Of a stretch of 64,000 bases of DNA, positions 35,184 to 43,558 are shown one piece after another. A model generated the notes under the pieces. The model was not told the DNA's origin. It was given only the letters and a program-made list of their open reading frames with translations, and did not search any database. Numbering within the stretch: position 1 is the stretch's first letter; each line of letters starts with the position of its first letter. The translations under genes were made by a program, and so were the position numbers. The stretch is from Allosaccharopolyspora coralli (GTDB lineage Bacteria > Actinomycetota > Actinomycetes > Mycobacteriales > Pseudonocardiaceae): assembly GCF_009664835.1 (NCBI RefSeq), contig NZ_CP045929.1, forward strand, positions 558,001 to 622,000, given 5' to 3'.

Positions 35184-36467
35184 TCATACGCGGCGGAGCA
35201 TGTCCGCGGTGACGTCGGCCGGACTCGTGCAGCCGGCGAGGGCGAGGGTGAGGTCGAACTCGGCGATGATGTTGCGGACCGCTTCGTACACGCCTCGCTG
35301 CCCGGCGAGTCCGAGCCCGTACACGTAGGGGCGTCCGACGAGGACGGCGCGGGCGCCGAGGGCGAGTGCGGTGAACACGTCGGCACCGCCCCGGACGCCG
35401 CTGTCGAAGAGGACCGGTACGGTCCCGTCCACCTCGCGCACGACTTCGGGGAGCGCGTCCAGTGAGCCGATGGCCCCGTCGACCTGTCGGCCGCCGTGGT
35501 TGGACACGACGATGCCGTCGATGCCGTGGTCCAGCGCCCGCCGCGCGTCATCCGGATGCTGCAGTCCTTTGAGGACGATCGGCAGGGAGGTGCGCTCGCG
35601 CAACCACTGCAGCTGGCCCCAGTCCAGGGCAGGGTTGGAGAACACGTCGATGAACGTTTCGACGGCGGAGCGCGGCAGCGGCGAGCGCAGATTCCGCAAG
35701 AGCGGGCCCGGGTACCGCCGAGCCATGGTCAGCAGCGATCGCACGGCGGTGAGCGTCGGGCGGTCACCGGCGGAGGCGGGTACGCGACGCTCGGCGATCT
35801 CGGTGAACACGGGGTCGCTGGTGTACTGCGCGATACCCATGCCGCGGCTGAACGGCAGCCACCCGATGTCGAGGTCGCGGGGGCGCCAACCGAGCAGCCC
35901 CGTGTCGAGGGTGACCACGATCGCCGAGGCCCCGATCGCCTCGGCGCGGGCGACGAGGCTCTCGGCCAGCCGGTCGTCGTTCGGCCAGTACAGCTGGTAC
36001 CAGGACGGCGTGGTGCCGAGTTCCCCGGCGACGTCTTCCATCGGTGCGGATGCCTGCGTGGAGATCACCATCGGCGTGTCCAGTTCGGATGCGGCGCGCG
36101 CCACCGCGAGGTCGGCCTCGGGGTGTGCCAGCTCGAGCACTCCGATCGGCGCGAGCAGCACCGGCGCGGGCAGCCGACGGCCGAACAGCTCGACGGAACC
36201 GTCCCGGCGCGAGGTGTCCCGCAGCATCCTCGGCACGATCCGCCACCGGTCGAACGCCGTCCGGTTGGCCCGCGCCGTGCTCTCCTGCCCGGCGGAACCG
36301 GCAACGTAGCGCCACGCCTGCTTGGTCATGCGACGTTCGGCGGCTGCCGCCAGTTCGCGAGGGGAGACCGGAACGCGTGGTGAGCGACCGAAGACGCCTG
36401 CCCGGTAGATCAGCGACTGGGCTGCCCGGCCGAACGTCTCGCCGGGATGCTGTTCGGGCACGGTCAC
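35184..36467 (-). CDS. FMN-dependent alpha-hydroxy-acid oxidase/dehydrogenase (lactate 2-monooxygenase-like)
   Basis: This 427-residue TIM-barrel flavoprotein has LAPIGVLELAHPEADLAVARAA, STQASAPMEDVA and the active-site signature SNHGGRQVDG containing the catalytic His and an Arg, then VLFDSGVRGGADVFTALALGARAVLVGRPYVYGL. Length and the long loop 4 match lactate 2-monooxygenase-type enzymes. It oxidises L-2-hydroxy acids with FMN. GAGGA sits directly at the GTG start (36465-36467), so the true start may be slightly different. It is divergent from the DUF1015 gene. Confidence 0.9.
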   Translation of the reverse strand: MTVPEQHPGETFGRAAQSLIYRAGVFGRSPRVPVSPRELAAAAERRMTKQAWRYVAGSAGQESTARANRTAFDRWRIVPRMLRDTSRRDGSVELFGRRLPAPVLLAPIGVLELAHPEADLAVARAASELDTPMVISTQASAPMEDVAGELGTTPSWYQLYWPNDDRLAESLVARAEAIGASAIVVTLDTGLLGWRPRDLDIGWLPFSRGMGIAQYTSDPVFTEIAERRVPASAGDRPTLTAVRSLLTMARRYPGPLLRNLRSPLPRSAVETFIDVFSNPALDWGQLQWLRERTSLPIVLKGLQHPDDARRALDHGIDGIVVSNHGGRQVDGAIGSLDALPEVVREVDGTVPVLFDSGVRGGADVFTALALGARAVLVGRPYVYGLGLAGQRGVYEAVRNIIAEFDLTLALAGCTSPADVTADMLRRV

Positions 36468-36599
36468 TCCTCGACACGGACTGCGGTGGTGTTCCGAACG
36501 GTTCTAACGAGTAGGCGAACCCGGCGCAACGGTCTCGCGGTGGCGTGGCTCCGGGCGTGCGGGTCGAATGGTCTGCGCGGTGCACTGAAGGGAGCGGCG

Positions 36600-37772
36600 A
36601 TGCGGCACGGGGTGCGCTCGATGAGCGGCTGGATCACCCGCGGCGAGCCACCGGGAGGTGGGCTCGACGAGTTCGCGAGCCCGGCCGAGGTCACCGGTGC
36701 GTTGCAGCGTTCGGGCGAGACCGTCTCGTTGTTGAGCGTTCAGCATCCGCATCGCACGATCACCGCTCGCCGGGGCGGACTGACCCTGGATGACGTGCTG
36801 CCCCGCGCTCGCGCCCAGCTCGACGAGCTACGTCGGCGCCGTTATCGGCGGGCCGAGGACGTGGTGCTGCCGTATCGGGTCAGCGGGTCCGACGGCACGG
36901 CGTTCGGCATGCTCTGCCTGGTCGACCCATCGGCCGCAGGCCGCGACGGTCTGCCGAACGTGCGCCACGGTGAGGACGTCTACCCGGCCGTGGTCGCCGA
37001 GCGCGCAGCGGTACTGGCCGGGCTTCGTTGTGCTACGAGCGCCGCGATGCTCGTGCCCACATCGCCGCTGCCGGAGTTGGGCAGCGCTCTCCGAGACGTG
37101 ACCACGCGCCTCGGCGGCCCGGTGGTGTCCTTCAGCGACGAACGAGCACGTTCCCACGAGCTGTGGGAGATCGGTCCCGGCGACGACCAGAACGCACTGT
37201 TGCGGATCGCGGCGGCGCATCCGTTGCTGGTCGCCGACGGCAATCACCGCATCGCCGCGGCGCGCGAGTCGGGGGTAGGCGGGATGCTCGCGCTCATCAC
37301 CGACGGCCCGGACGTGCGAATCGGGCCTCTGCATCGGGTGATGCGCGACGTTGACTGGTCGGTCCCTGAGTTCGAGCAACGGTGCAGACGACACGGCCTC
37401 ACGGTGCGGTCCTCGGTGGACGGAGCAGCGCAGGGGCGACTCGCGGTCCGCCTGCGTGGCGCCTCCTTCGAGATCGACGTGCCGAGCACCGTCGAGCCCG
37501 AGCGCGTCGGCAGGGATTACTGGTTCGCCGAGCGCGTGCTCATCGACGAGATCTTCGATCTCGACTCGGAGAGCAGCGACGTCCGGTGCCTTCCCGGTTC
37601 GGCGTTGCCGGAGCGCGGCCTGCCTGCGGAGACGGGCGCTGCGGTGTTACTGGCCCCGTTGACCTGGACTGACGTGCGGCACGCGGTACGGCTCCACCGG
37701 CCGACGCCGCGCAAGAGCACCTACTTCACCCCGAAACCCCGCAGCGGCGTCTACCTCGCCGATCTGGGGTGA
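36600..37772 (+). CDS. DUF1015 family protein
   Basis: The 390-residue protein shows the DUF1015 landmarks: ADGNHRIAAARESG in the middle and the C-terminal RKSTYFTPKPRSGVYLADL. The Asp-Gly-Asn/His-His-Arg region resembles the ParB/sulfiredoxin nucleotide fold known from archaeal ADP-dependent serine kinase (SerK), so ATP or ADP chemistry is possible; function in actinobacteria is not established. GAAGGGAG precedes the ATG at 36600. It is divergent from the hydroxy-acid oxidase. Confidence 0.78.
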   Translation: MRHGVRSMSGWITRGEPPGGGLDEFASPAEVTGALQRSGETVSLLSVQHPHRTITARRGGLTLDDVLPRARAQLDELRRRRYRRAEDVVLPYRVSGSDGTAFGMLCLVDPSAAGRDGLPNVRHGEDVYPAVVAERAAVLAGLRCATSAAMLVPTSPLPELGSALRDVTTRLGGPVVSFSDERARSHELWEIGPGDDQNALLRIAAAHPLLVADGNHRIAAARESGVGGMLALITDGPDVRIGPLHRVMRDVDWSVPEFEQRCRRHGLTVRSSVDGAAQGRLAVRLRGASFEIDVPSTVEPERVGRDYWFAERVLIDEIFDLDSESSDVRCLPGSALPERGLPAETGAAVLLAPLTWTDVRHAVRLHRPTPRKSTYFTPKPRSGVYLADLG

Positions 37773-37781
37773 ACGCGTCGA

Positions 37782-38258
37782 TCATCGCCCGGCGTGATAG
37801 CGACGGTGCAGGTCGCGGATCTGGTCGGCCAGGTCGGGGTCTGGGCCGTCGACGGTGGCGCCGGGGACGATGTCGCGGATCGGCAAGGGGCGAACCGGTC
37901 CTGCTGGGACGTCGAGTTCGGTGAGCCAGCTGCTCAGCTGCGCCGAGGAGCTGGCGTACACGATGCGACCGAGTCCGACCCATCCGTGCGCCGCGGCGCA
38001 CATCGGGCAGTGTTCACCGGAGGTGTACAGGGTCGCGGCGGCGCGCTGCGTCTCAGTGAGGTGTGTTGCGGCCCAGCGCGCCAGCTCGAACTCTGGGTGC
38101 TTCGTGGAATCGCCGCCACTGACTCGGTTGTGGTCCTCGGCGAGCACGGTTCCGTCGTCGGCGACCAGGATAGATCCGAACGGCTCGTCACCTGCTTCGA
38201 GCGCGGCCGTCGCCAACTGCACCGCGCGACGGATGTGCTGCTTGTCGTACTCCTCCAC
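37782..38258 (-). CDS. Cytidine/deoxycytidylate deaminase family protein (guanine deaminase/TadA-like)
   Basis: The 158-residue protein carries the zinc deaminase motifs HPEFEL and SGEHCPMCAAAH: the first His, catalytic Glu and PCxxC-type cysteines, here CPMC. Small stand-alone members act on guanine, cytosine or tRNA adenosine. The substrate is not decided; the C-terminal DLHRRYHAGR resembles guanine deaminase-like or nucleoside deaminase proteins. I chose the GTG at 38256-38258 because AAAGGAG lies 4 nt upstream. Confidence 0.83.
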   Translation of the reverse strand: MEEYDKQHIRRAVQLATAALEAGDEPFGSILVADDGTVLAEDHNRVSGGDSTKHPEFELARWAATHLTETQRAAATLYTSGEHCPMCAAAHGWVGLGRIVYASSSAQLSSWLTELDVPAGPVRPLPIRDIVPGATVDGPDPDLADQIRDLHRRYHAGR

Positions 38259-38289
38259 GACGCTCCTTTCTCTTGCGGCAAACCCAGGC

Positions 38290-38540
38290 TTATTCGACTC
38301 GGCCGGTGAGGGCAAGTGTGTGCCCGAGCCCGACGAACGCCGCGGCGAACGTGCGCCGCATCCATGCCATCACTTTCGGTCGCGACAAGACCCGATCCCG
38401 CATGATCGCAGCCAGCGAGCCGTACAGTACGAACGTCATCGCCATGAACACTGCGCTGAGGGCGATCATCCGCGAGAACAGGCTTTGGCCAGGCGTCACG
38501 AAATGCGGCAGGAACGCCAGGAAGAAGATCGACAGCCTGT
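38290..38540 (-). pseudogene. Remnant of a LysE/RhtB-family amino-acid exporter (C-terminal part only)
   Basis: In one minus-strand frame, LSIFFLAFLPHFVTPGQSLFSRMIALSAVFMAMTFV.. to ..MRRTFAAAFVGLGHTLALTGR matches the last third of LysE/RhtB exporters (their NPKAxLFFLAFLPQF landmark onward). The N-terminal two-thirds is missing; upstream sequence in frame (GACRDCRVLADLVHRDGH) is unlike the family. It is therefore a truncated relic, 32 bp upstream of the deaminase gene. Confidence 0.7.
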
Positions 38541-38769
38541 GCCGGGTGTGACCGTCACGATGAACGAGGTCAGCAAGCACTCGACAGTCACGGCACGCCC
38601 CTGGTTGGTGAGTATTCCCGTGCAGACTACGCGCGGAGTCCAGCACATACCGCTGCAAACGGGTGACGCACGCGGGGTGCGTTAACAAACGGGGCGCCGC
38701 CGCGATGGTGGGGGTAACGGTGCCGATGTCCTGGTGCCGTCCCTGTCACCTGCGCTGAGGAACACTGCT

Positions 38770-39249
38770 GTGAACGTTGTCCGTGTCGCGAGCGTGATCG
38801 TTGCCGTGATGGTCGTGTCGGCGGCCGTCTGGGCGCTGTCGTCCCCACGAGACGTCGGAATGGAACGGCCTGCGCAGCCTCTGCTGACGGCGGTCCCTAC
38901 GCCGGAACCGCAGGAGAAGGGCGACACGGACGGGCGTGACCCGGTGAACGACCCGCTCGCCTACACCGACAGCGGCACCGGACCCGGCGGTGTGGCCCCG
39001 GACGAACGCGAGATCGCAGGTGAGCCACCCACCCCGCGAGGCGCCGGTGCGCAGGACGGACAACAGTTCGAGCGGTTCACGCCGGAGCCGCTGCCCACCT
39101 TCACTCCACAGCCCCGGTACCCGAGCAACCCCGGCCCGTCCGGACTGCCGGAACTCGGTGGCGAAGAGTTCCAGACGTGCCTCGACGTCGTCGGGAAGAT
39201 GGACTTGGGCTTGATCTTCGAGTGCCTGCGCGGTGACGGCGGGTCGTGA
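38770..39249 (+). CDS. Hypothetical single-pass membrane protein, proline-rich
   Basis: This 159-residue protein has an N-terminal membrane anchor (VASVIVAVMVVSAAVWAL), an acidic Pro/Gly-rich extracytoplasmic stretch and a short C-terminal conserved-looking segment with two cysteines (FQTCLDVVGKMDLGLIFECLRGD) that may form a disulfide. No family recognised. The GTG at 38770 is supported by GAGGA 10 nt upstream; the frame is open earlier. It ends 80 bp before the tRNA-Arg gene. Confidence 0.6.
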   Translation: MNVVRVASVIVAVMVVSAAVWALSSPRDVGMERPAQPLLTAVPTPEPQEKGDTDGRDPVNDPLAYTDSGTGPGGVAPDEREIAGEPPTPRGAGAQDGQQFERFTPEPLPTFTPQPRYPSNPGPSGLPELGGEEFQTCLDVVGKMDLGLIFECLRGDGGS

Positions 39250-39329
39250 CCCGCCCCGACGGGACCGGCCGCTGTTCGCAGCCTGACGCGTCACCGGTAG
39301 GCTACGGGGAGGTCGACCGTGTCGGCCGT

Positions 39330-39402
39330 GCCCTCGTAGCTCAGGGGATAGAGCATCCGCCTCCTAAGCGGAGGGTCGTAGGTTCGAATCCTACCGAGGG
39401 CG
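39330..39402 (+). tRNA. tRNA-Arg (anticodon CCT)
   Basis: Acceptor arms GCCCTCG (39330-39336) and CGAGGGC (39395-39401) pair perfectly. The D-arm, the anticodon arm TCCGC-CTCCTAA-GCGGA with anticodon CCT, and a TTCGAAT T-loop are all present. CCA is not encoded. It reads AGG codons. tRNA-Arg 3' ends are common integration targets, and an integrase fragment follows directly. Confidence 0.95.
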
Positions 39403-39407
39403 CATCG

Positions 39408-39563
39408 CTTGACCTGGCGAAACTCCCCAGCGGAGCGCTGCGGATGAAGGTCTACGCGGGCATCGACCCCGTGACGAAACGCCGCACTAACTCACTGATG
39501 CGGTTTCCGGCAGGCGACTCGCCAGAAGCCGAAGCGGAGCGCATTCTGACGCGGCTGCTGAAC
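39408..39563 (+). pseudogene. Remnant of a tyrosine-recombinase integrase N-terminus
   Basis: The frame starting just after the tRNA reads LAKLPSGALRMKVYAGIDPVT and then KRRTNSLMRFPAG..AEAERILTRLLN. This is the N-terminal arm/AP2-like domain typical of actinomycete integrases (SGxLRVxVYAGxDPxT, then xxAExxxxxLLN). The frame continues without homology and the catalytic domain is absent. No start codon with ribosome site is visible. Position at the tRNA 3' end supports a decayed integrative element. Confidence 0.72.
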
Positions 39564-39614
39564 TCACGAGGGTGCCAGGAGCTCGTTCTCTGTTGGGCCA
39601 ATCCGAATAATCAG

Positions 39615-39730
39615 TACTGTAGTTTCCGATTGAAACGGACGAAGCACCCAGAAAGGCGCCGACGCGACATCGCTTGTCGACATGCATTGGAACGTGTCGT
39701 CACTCGTCGCAGGAACAGGGAACTACAGTA
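39615..39730. repeat. Inverted repeat, 13-nt arms 90 bp apart
   Basis: TACTGTAGTTTCC at 39615-39627 and GGGAACTACAGTA at 39718-39730 pair at 12 of 13 positions. The arms enclose 90 bp of unassigned sequence, so they may be ends of a small inserted or excised element. Confidence 0.5.
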
Positions 39731-39837
39731 AGATCAACCCTCATTTTTTGCCCCCTACTCGTCCCACTCAGCCGGTTCAATGTCGGCGAGCGCGTCCGTC
39801 CGCTGCGCAAACGTCGCCGCACGTGTCGGCGTTGGGG

Positions 39838-39881
39838 GCGTGAGTCTTTTTGGTGGTCAGAGCAACCAAAAAGGCTCACGC
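39838..39881. terminator. Long perfect-type hairpin
   Basis: Arms GCGTGAGTCTTTTTGGT (39838-39854) and ACCAAAAAGGCTCACGC (39865-39881) pair over 17 bp with one T/G wobble and a 10-nt loop. The run of T is inside the stem. No gene ends directly before it, so it may be a bidirectional terminator of a lost element or a tiny inverted-repeat element. Confidence 0.5.
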
Positions 39882-40260
39882 GGAACTGGTCGTAGCGACT
39901 CATTCCTGCACCGGGATTCGACCGGGTACGTGCTCGTTCCGGAAGCGCGCGAGACGGAGTCCGGTTGGCGGGTCGGCAGCTCGTCCGGCCGGGAGCACGC
40001 GAATCCGTCCAAGGTGGTCGAAGCGTCACCTCGGTGCTGGCCTACACCGCGCGGCCAGACTCCACCGGCACGGGACGGGCGACAGCGGGATGCGGGTACG
40101 CGGACAGGTCAGTCCTGGTGGCTACAGGATGTTTACAGGCCGTTCGACCGCTTGTCAGCAGGTTTCGGGAAAAATCGGGAGAAGATCGAGAAAGGACAGG
40201 CCGACAGCGGCGTCGTGACGTCCTTCGAAGCCACGTACGCCGACACAGGAGAAGTCGTCC

Positions 40261-41001
40261 ATGTCCCAAACCGATGGCGCCCAGGATCCTCGCCTGAAGC
40301 GTTTCGTCGTGATCGCCGCCGCGGTGCTCGCCGCCGTCGCCGGGTTCGTCAACTCAGTCTTTCTGACGTCGTTGTTCCATCCGGTCAGCCATGTCACAGG
40401 CTCGTTGTCGCAGTTCAGCATGGATCTGCACGACGGCGTGCACGAACGCGGGGGCAACCTCGCCGAGATGGGAACGTTGGTGACGATCCTGCTCGCCTTC
40501 TTCGTCGGCGCGATCGCAGCCGGGACCATCGTCGGCCCCAACCGTCTGGTGACCGGCCGTCGTTACGGTGTCGCGCTGCTGGCCGAAGCCGCACTGCTGG
40601 GGGCGGCTCCGCTGGCGGGCATCGAGCTGGGGCTGATCGCCGCGATGGTGCTGGCCGCCGCCGCCTGCGGGCTGCAGAACGGGGTGTTCTCCAACTATCG
40701 CGGCATGGTGATGCGTACGAGCCACATGACGGGAACGATGACCGACCTCGGTGTCCTCATCGGAGGCATCCGCCACCAGCACTCCCCGCTGTGGAAATAC
40801 CTACTGCTGACCGCGACCCTGGCGACGTTCGTCGCCGGTGGTGTCGTCGGCGCTCACATGGCGACCATGGTCGGCATCCACGCGCTGTGGGTACCGGCGC
40901 TGTGCTGCGCCGTGCTCGGCCTCTCCTACACGAGCTTTCGTCACGGCCAGTACGTCGGCAGCAAGAGCCAGGTGAGCGACCGTGAGCCGACGCATGTTTG
41001 A
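40261..41001 (+). CDS. DUF1275 (YoaK) family membrane protein
   Basis: The 246-residue integral membrane protein has six or seven hydrophobic segments and the family hallmark GLQNGVFSNYRGMVMRTSHMTGTMTDLG. The N-terminal AGFVNSVFLTSLFHPVSHVTGSL matches the usual FVSHMTGN region. The family is widespread but its function is unknown. AGGAGAAG precedes the ATG at 40261. It stands alone after the tRNA scar. Confidence 0.88.
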   Translation: MSQTDGAQDPRLKRFVVIAAAVLAAVAGFVNSVFLTSLFHPVSHVTGSLSQFSMDLHDGVHERGGNLAEMGTLVTILLAFFVGAIAAGTIVGPNRLVTGRRYGVALLAEAALLGAAPLAGIELGLIAAMVLAAAACGLQNGVFSNYRGMVMRTSHMTGTMTDLGVLIGGIRHQHSPLWKYLLLTATLATFVAGGVVGAHMATMVGIHALWVPALCCAVLGLSYTSFRHGQYVGSKSQVSDREPTHV

Positions 41002-41149
41002 TCTTGTCCGCCCGCTGTACACCGCCACCGTGGCAGTCCTCCCGTCAGGCGAGGTTGCGGTGTCCGCACGGGCAGTGCTGATCCAGCGGTGCGATGCTCT
41101 GCGTCGGTACCCTTCGGTGTCGTAGACCATTCCTGTCAGGAAGGACGTC

Positions 41150-41293
41150 ATGTCGCTGTTCAAGAAGGCTTCGGAGTTCGCGAAAGGCCCACAAGGCAAG
41201 AAGATGATGGATCAGGCGAAGAAGTTCGCTTCGGACCCGAAGACGAAGTCCAAGCTCAACGAGTTCAAGAAGAAGTTCAACGGCGACAAGTGA
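41150..41293 (+). CDS. Small lysine-rich protein (47 aa)
   Basis: The ATG at 41150 is preceded by AGGAAGGA. The product starts MSLFKKASEFAKGPQGKKMM and ends KLNEFKKKFNGDK: an amphipathic, strongly basic helical peptide with Phe spaced for one hydrophobic face. Its start resembles the MSFLDKAKNFAEQAKGKAG start of the protein at 62457-62717, suggesting kinship to MT0933-like antitoxins, but that is weak. Codon use fits a real gene. Confidence 0.6.
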   Translation: MSLFKKASEFAKGPQGKKMMDQAKKFASDPKTKSKLNEFKKKFNGDK

Positions 41294-41304
41294 CCGAACG
41301 CGTT

Positions 41305-41353
41305 CGCAGAGGCTGCGCAGTGCGGCTCAGGCCGATGGGCGTGGGCCTCTGCG
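41305..41353. terminator. Stem-loop between the small protein gene and ktrA
   Basis: CGCAGAGGC at 41305-41313 pairs with GCCTCTGCG at 41345-41353 across a 31-nt loop, between convergent genes. Confidence 0.45.
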
Positions 41354-41377
41354 ATGCGTTTCCCCGCAGGTATAACG

Positions 41378-42046
41378 CTAGGTGGTTTCGGCGAAGCGTT
41401 CGGTGTCGTGGGACTTCCCGGCGACGATGAGCAGGTCGTCGGGGCGCACGATGGTGTCCGCCGTGGCGTAGGTGAACCCTTCGCCGCGCCGTTTGATGCT
41501 CACGACCGTGATGCCGTATCGGGTGCGCAGTTGGCTGTCGCCGAGTGGCCGCCCGACCGCTTCGGCGGGCGCGGCGGTTTTGACCAGGGTGTAGTCGTCC
41601 TCGAATTCGATGTAGTCGAGCATCCTGCCCATGACCAGGTGCGCGACGCGTTCGCCCATGTCGTGTTCGGGCAGCACGAGGTGGTGTGCGCCGACTCGGT
41701 CCAGGATCTTGGCGTGCTGTCGGGAGAGCCCTTTGGCCCAGATGTTGGGGATACCGAAGTCGACGAGGACCGAGGTCGTCAGGATGCTGGCTTCCAGGTC
41801 GGCGCCGATGGAGACGACGGCCCGAGGGGAGCGGTGCACTCCGAGCTGTCGCAGGGCGTCGATGTCGGTCGAGTCCGCGACGGCGGCGTGGGTGACCACG
41901 TCGGCGTACTGCTGCACAACCTTTTCGCGGGCGTCGATCGCGAGAACTTCGGTGCCCTGTTCCATCAGTGCCTGCGCCAGCGAACCGCCGAAACGGCCCA
42001 GACCGATGATGACCGCGCGGTTGTCGGTGTTGTTGTTCCTAGCCAA
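41378..42046 (-). CDS. KtrA/TrkA-type potassium channel regulatory protein
   Basis: The 222-residue protein has an N-terminal RCK domain with the NAD-binding motif VIIGLGRFGGS at residues 12-22. A TrkA-C domain follows at the C-terminus (LGDSQLRTRYGITVVSIKRRG..DDLLIVAGK). It gates the partner KtrB membrane subunit in response to nucleotides. I favour a TTG start at 42044-42046: AAGGAG lies 10 nt upstream and it overlaps the ktrB stop by 8 bp. The open frame continues to 42100 inside ktrB. Confidence 0.88.
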   Translation of the reverse strand: MARNNNTDNRAVIIGLGRFGGSLAQALMEQGTEVLAIDAREKVVQQYADVVTHAAVADSTDIDALRQLGVHRSPRAVVSIGADLEASILTTSVLVDFGIPNIWAKGLSRQHAKILDRVGAHHLVLPEHDMGERVAHLVMGRMLDYIEFEDDYTLVKTAAPAEAVGRPLGDSQLRTRYGITVVSIKRRGEGFTYATADTIVRPDDLLIVAGKSHDTERFAETT

Positions 42047-43436
42047 CGATGGGTCGCTCCTTGGGTCGTTCGTAGCGGCGCGGGCGCTCGCGCAGTGCAA
42101 GAGCCGCGCCCAGGGTGACAGGGCCCAGCCGGCCGATGAACATCAGCAGCGTCAACAGTAGTTGCGCTGTCGGTGGCAGGTGCGGAGTGATGCCGGTGGA
42201 CAGGCCGACCGTGGCCATCGCCGAGATCGACTCGAAGAGGACGGCGTCGAGGCTGAAGTCCGTGACGGTCAGCAACGTCATCGTGGTGACGGTGATCAGG
42301 CCGGCGCTGAGCAACGCGATCGTCAACGCCTGACGCTGGACTCCGTCGGAGAGGCGGCGACCCATCACGTGCACGGTGGGTTCGCCGCGGAGCTCGGCGA
42401 TGATCACGAACGCCAGGAGCGCGAACGTCGTCACCTTGATGCCACCGGCAGTGCTCGCACTACCGCCACCGATGAACATCAGGACGTCTTGAGCGAGCAG
42501 GCTCGTCGCGGTCATGTCGCCGGTGTCGATGCTGTTCAGGCCGCCGGATCGGGGCATCACGGCCGCGAAGAAGGCCGCCAGTAGCTTGGTGGGCACTCCG
42601 AACACACCGAGCGTGCGCTCGTTGTCCCACTCGCTGACAGCGATGAACGCGAAACCCACGACGAGAAGTGCGCCGGTGGTGATCAACGTGATCTTGGTGT
42701 GCAGGGACCACCGTCCGCGGTGTCGCCGTCGCAGTCGACGGCCTAGTTCGAACAGCACCGGAAAGCCCAGACCGCCGGTGAGTACCGCGCATGCGATCGT
42801 GAGCGTGATCCACGGATCGTCCACGAAACGCATCATGCTGTCGCTGTAGAGCGCGAGCCCGGAGTTGTTGAACGCCGACACCGCGTGGAACACACCGGAG
42901 TACATCGCGTCGCCGAAGCGGTATCCGTACCCCAGCATCAGCCGCGTGGACAGCACGACGGCGACGACGATCTCGATCACGATGCTGAGGCTGATCACGC
43001 CCACGACGACCTTGCGCACGTCGCCCAGTTGGAGGCTTCGAGTCTCGCTCTGCGCGGTCAGTTCCATTCGCAGGCCGAACCGGCGGGAGACCAACAGGCC
43101 GAGCAGCGAGGCCAGGGTCATGATGCCCAGGCCGCCGGCCTGGACGAGTGCGAGGATGACCACTTCCCCGAACGTCGACCAGTGGGTCCCGGTATCCACC
43201 ACCGCCAGACCCGTCAAACACAGCGCGGAGGTCGCGGTGAACACCGACGCCACGATGTCGGTCGGCTCGCCACGCTCGCTGGCAACCGGCAACATCAAGA
43301 GCACGGTGCCCACGATGATCGTCGCCGCGAAGCCGGCGACGACACCGCGAGCAGGACTCCCCGACGCCGGTGTCAACCTACGCAGCGTCCGCCACGCCCC
43401 CCGTCGCATCTGGGCGACCGGGCCGGGGCGACTCAC
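42039..43436 (-). CDS. KtrB/TrkH-family potassium uptake membrane protein
   Basis: The 465-residue protein has about ten membrane segments with the four pore-loop elements of the family: FTATSALCLTGLAVVDTG, FHAVSAFNNSGLALYS, GGSASTAGGIKVTTFALL and ESISAMATVGLSTGITP. Each holds the filter glycine. It transports K+, probably coupled to Na+ or to membrane potential. GAGGTGAGG precedes the GTG start at 43434-43436. It is co-translated with ktrA. Confidence 0.92.
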   Translation of the reverse strand: MSRPGPVAQMRRGAWRTLRRLTPASGSPARGVVAGFAATIIVGTVLLMLPVASERGEPTDIVASVFTATSALCLTGLAVVDTGTHWSTFGEVVILALVQAGGLGIMTLASLLGLLVSRRFGLRMELTAQSETRSLQLGDVRKVVVGVISLSIVIEIVVAVVLSTRLMLGYGYRFGDAMYSGVFHAVSAFNNSGLALYSDSMMRFVDDPWITLTIACAVLTGGLGFPVLFELGRRLRRRHRGRWSLHTKITLITTGALLVVGFAFIAVSEWDNERTLGVFGVPTKLLAAFFAAVMPRSGGLNSIDTGDMTATSLLAQDVLMFIGGGSASTAGGIKVTTFALLAFVIIAELRGEPTVHVMGRRLSDGVQRQALTIALLSAGLITVTTMTLLTVTDFSLDAVLFESISAMATVGLSTGITPHLPPTAQLLLTLLMFIGRLGPVTLGAALALRERPRRYERPKERPIVG

Positions 43437-43558
43437 GCCCTCACCTCACCGGTACCGGCCCTGAACCAGTCATCCACCGGGCGAAGGCTAGTCCTCGCTG
43501 ACCCGCCACCTCGCTCGAGGTGCGGGGAGCTGCGCTCACGCTTGTCGTCACGTGGCGT

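Larger units (their letters stand above)
39564..40260. other. Non-coding scar downstream of tRNA-Arg
   Basis: About 700 bp with no convincing gene and lower GC in its first 200 bp than the surroundings. It contains an inverted repeat (39615-39627 versus 39718-39730) and a long hairpin (39838-39881). This is probably residue of a lost integrated element. The right part holds the DUF1275 gene promoter. Confidence 0.45.

Noticed and set aside
39895-39935. Possible tRNA T-arm remnant (ATTCGACC region)
   Set aside because: The stem does not pair as a T-arm and no acceptor or anticodon arm is present.
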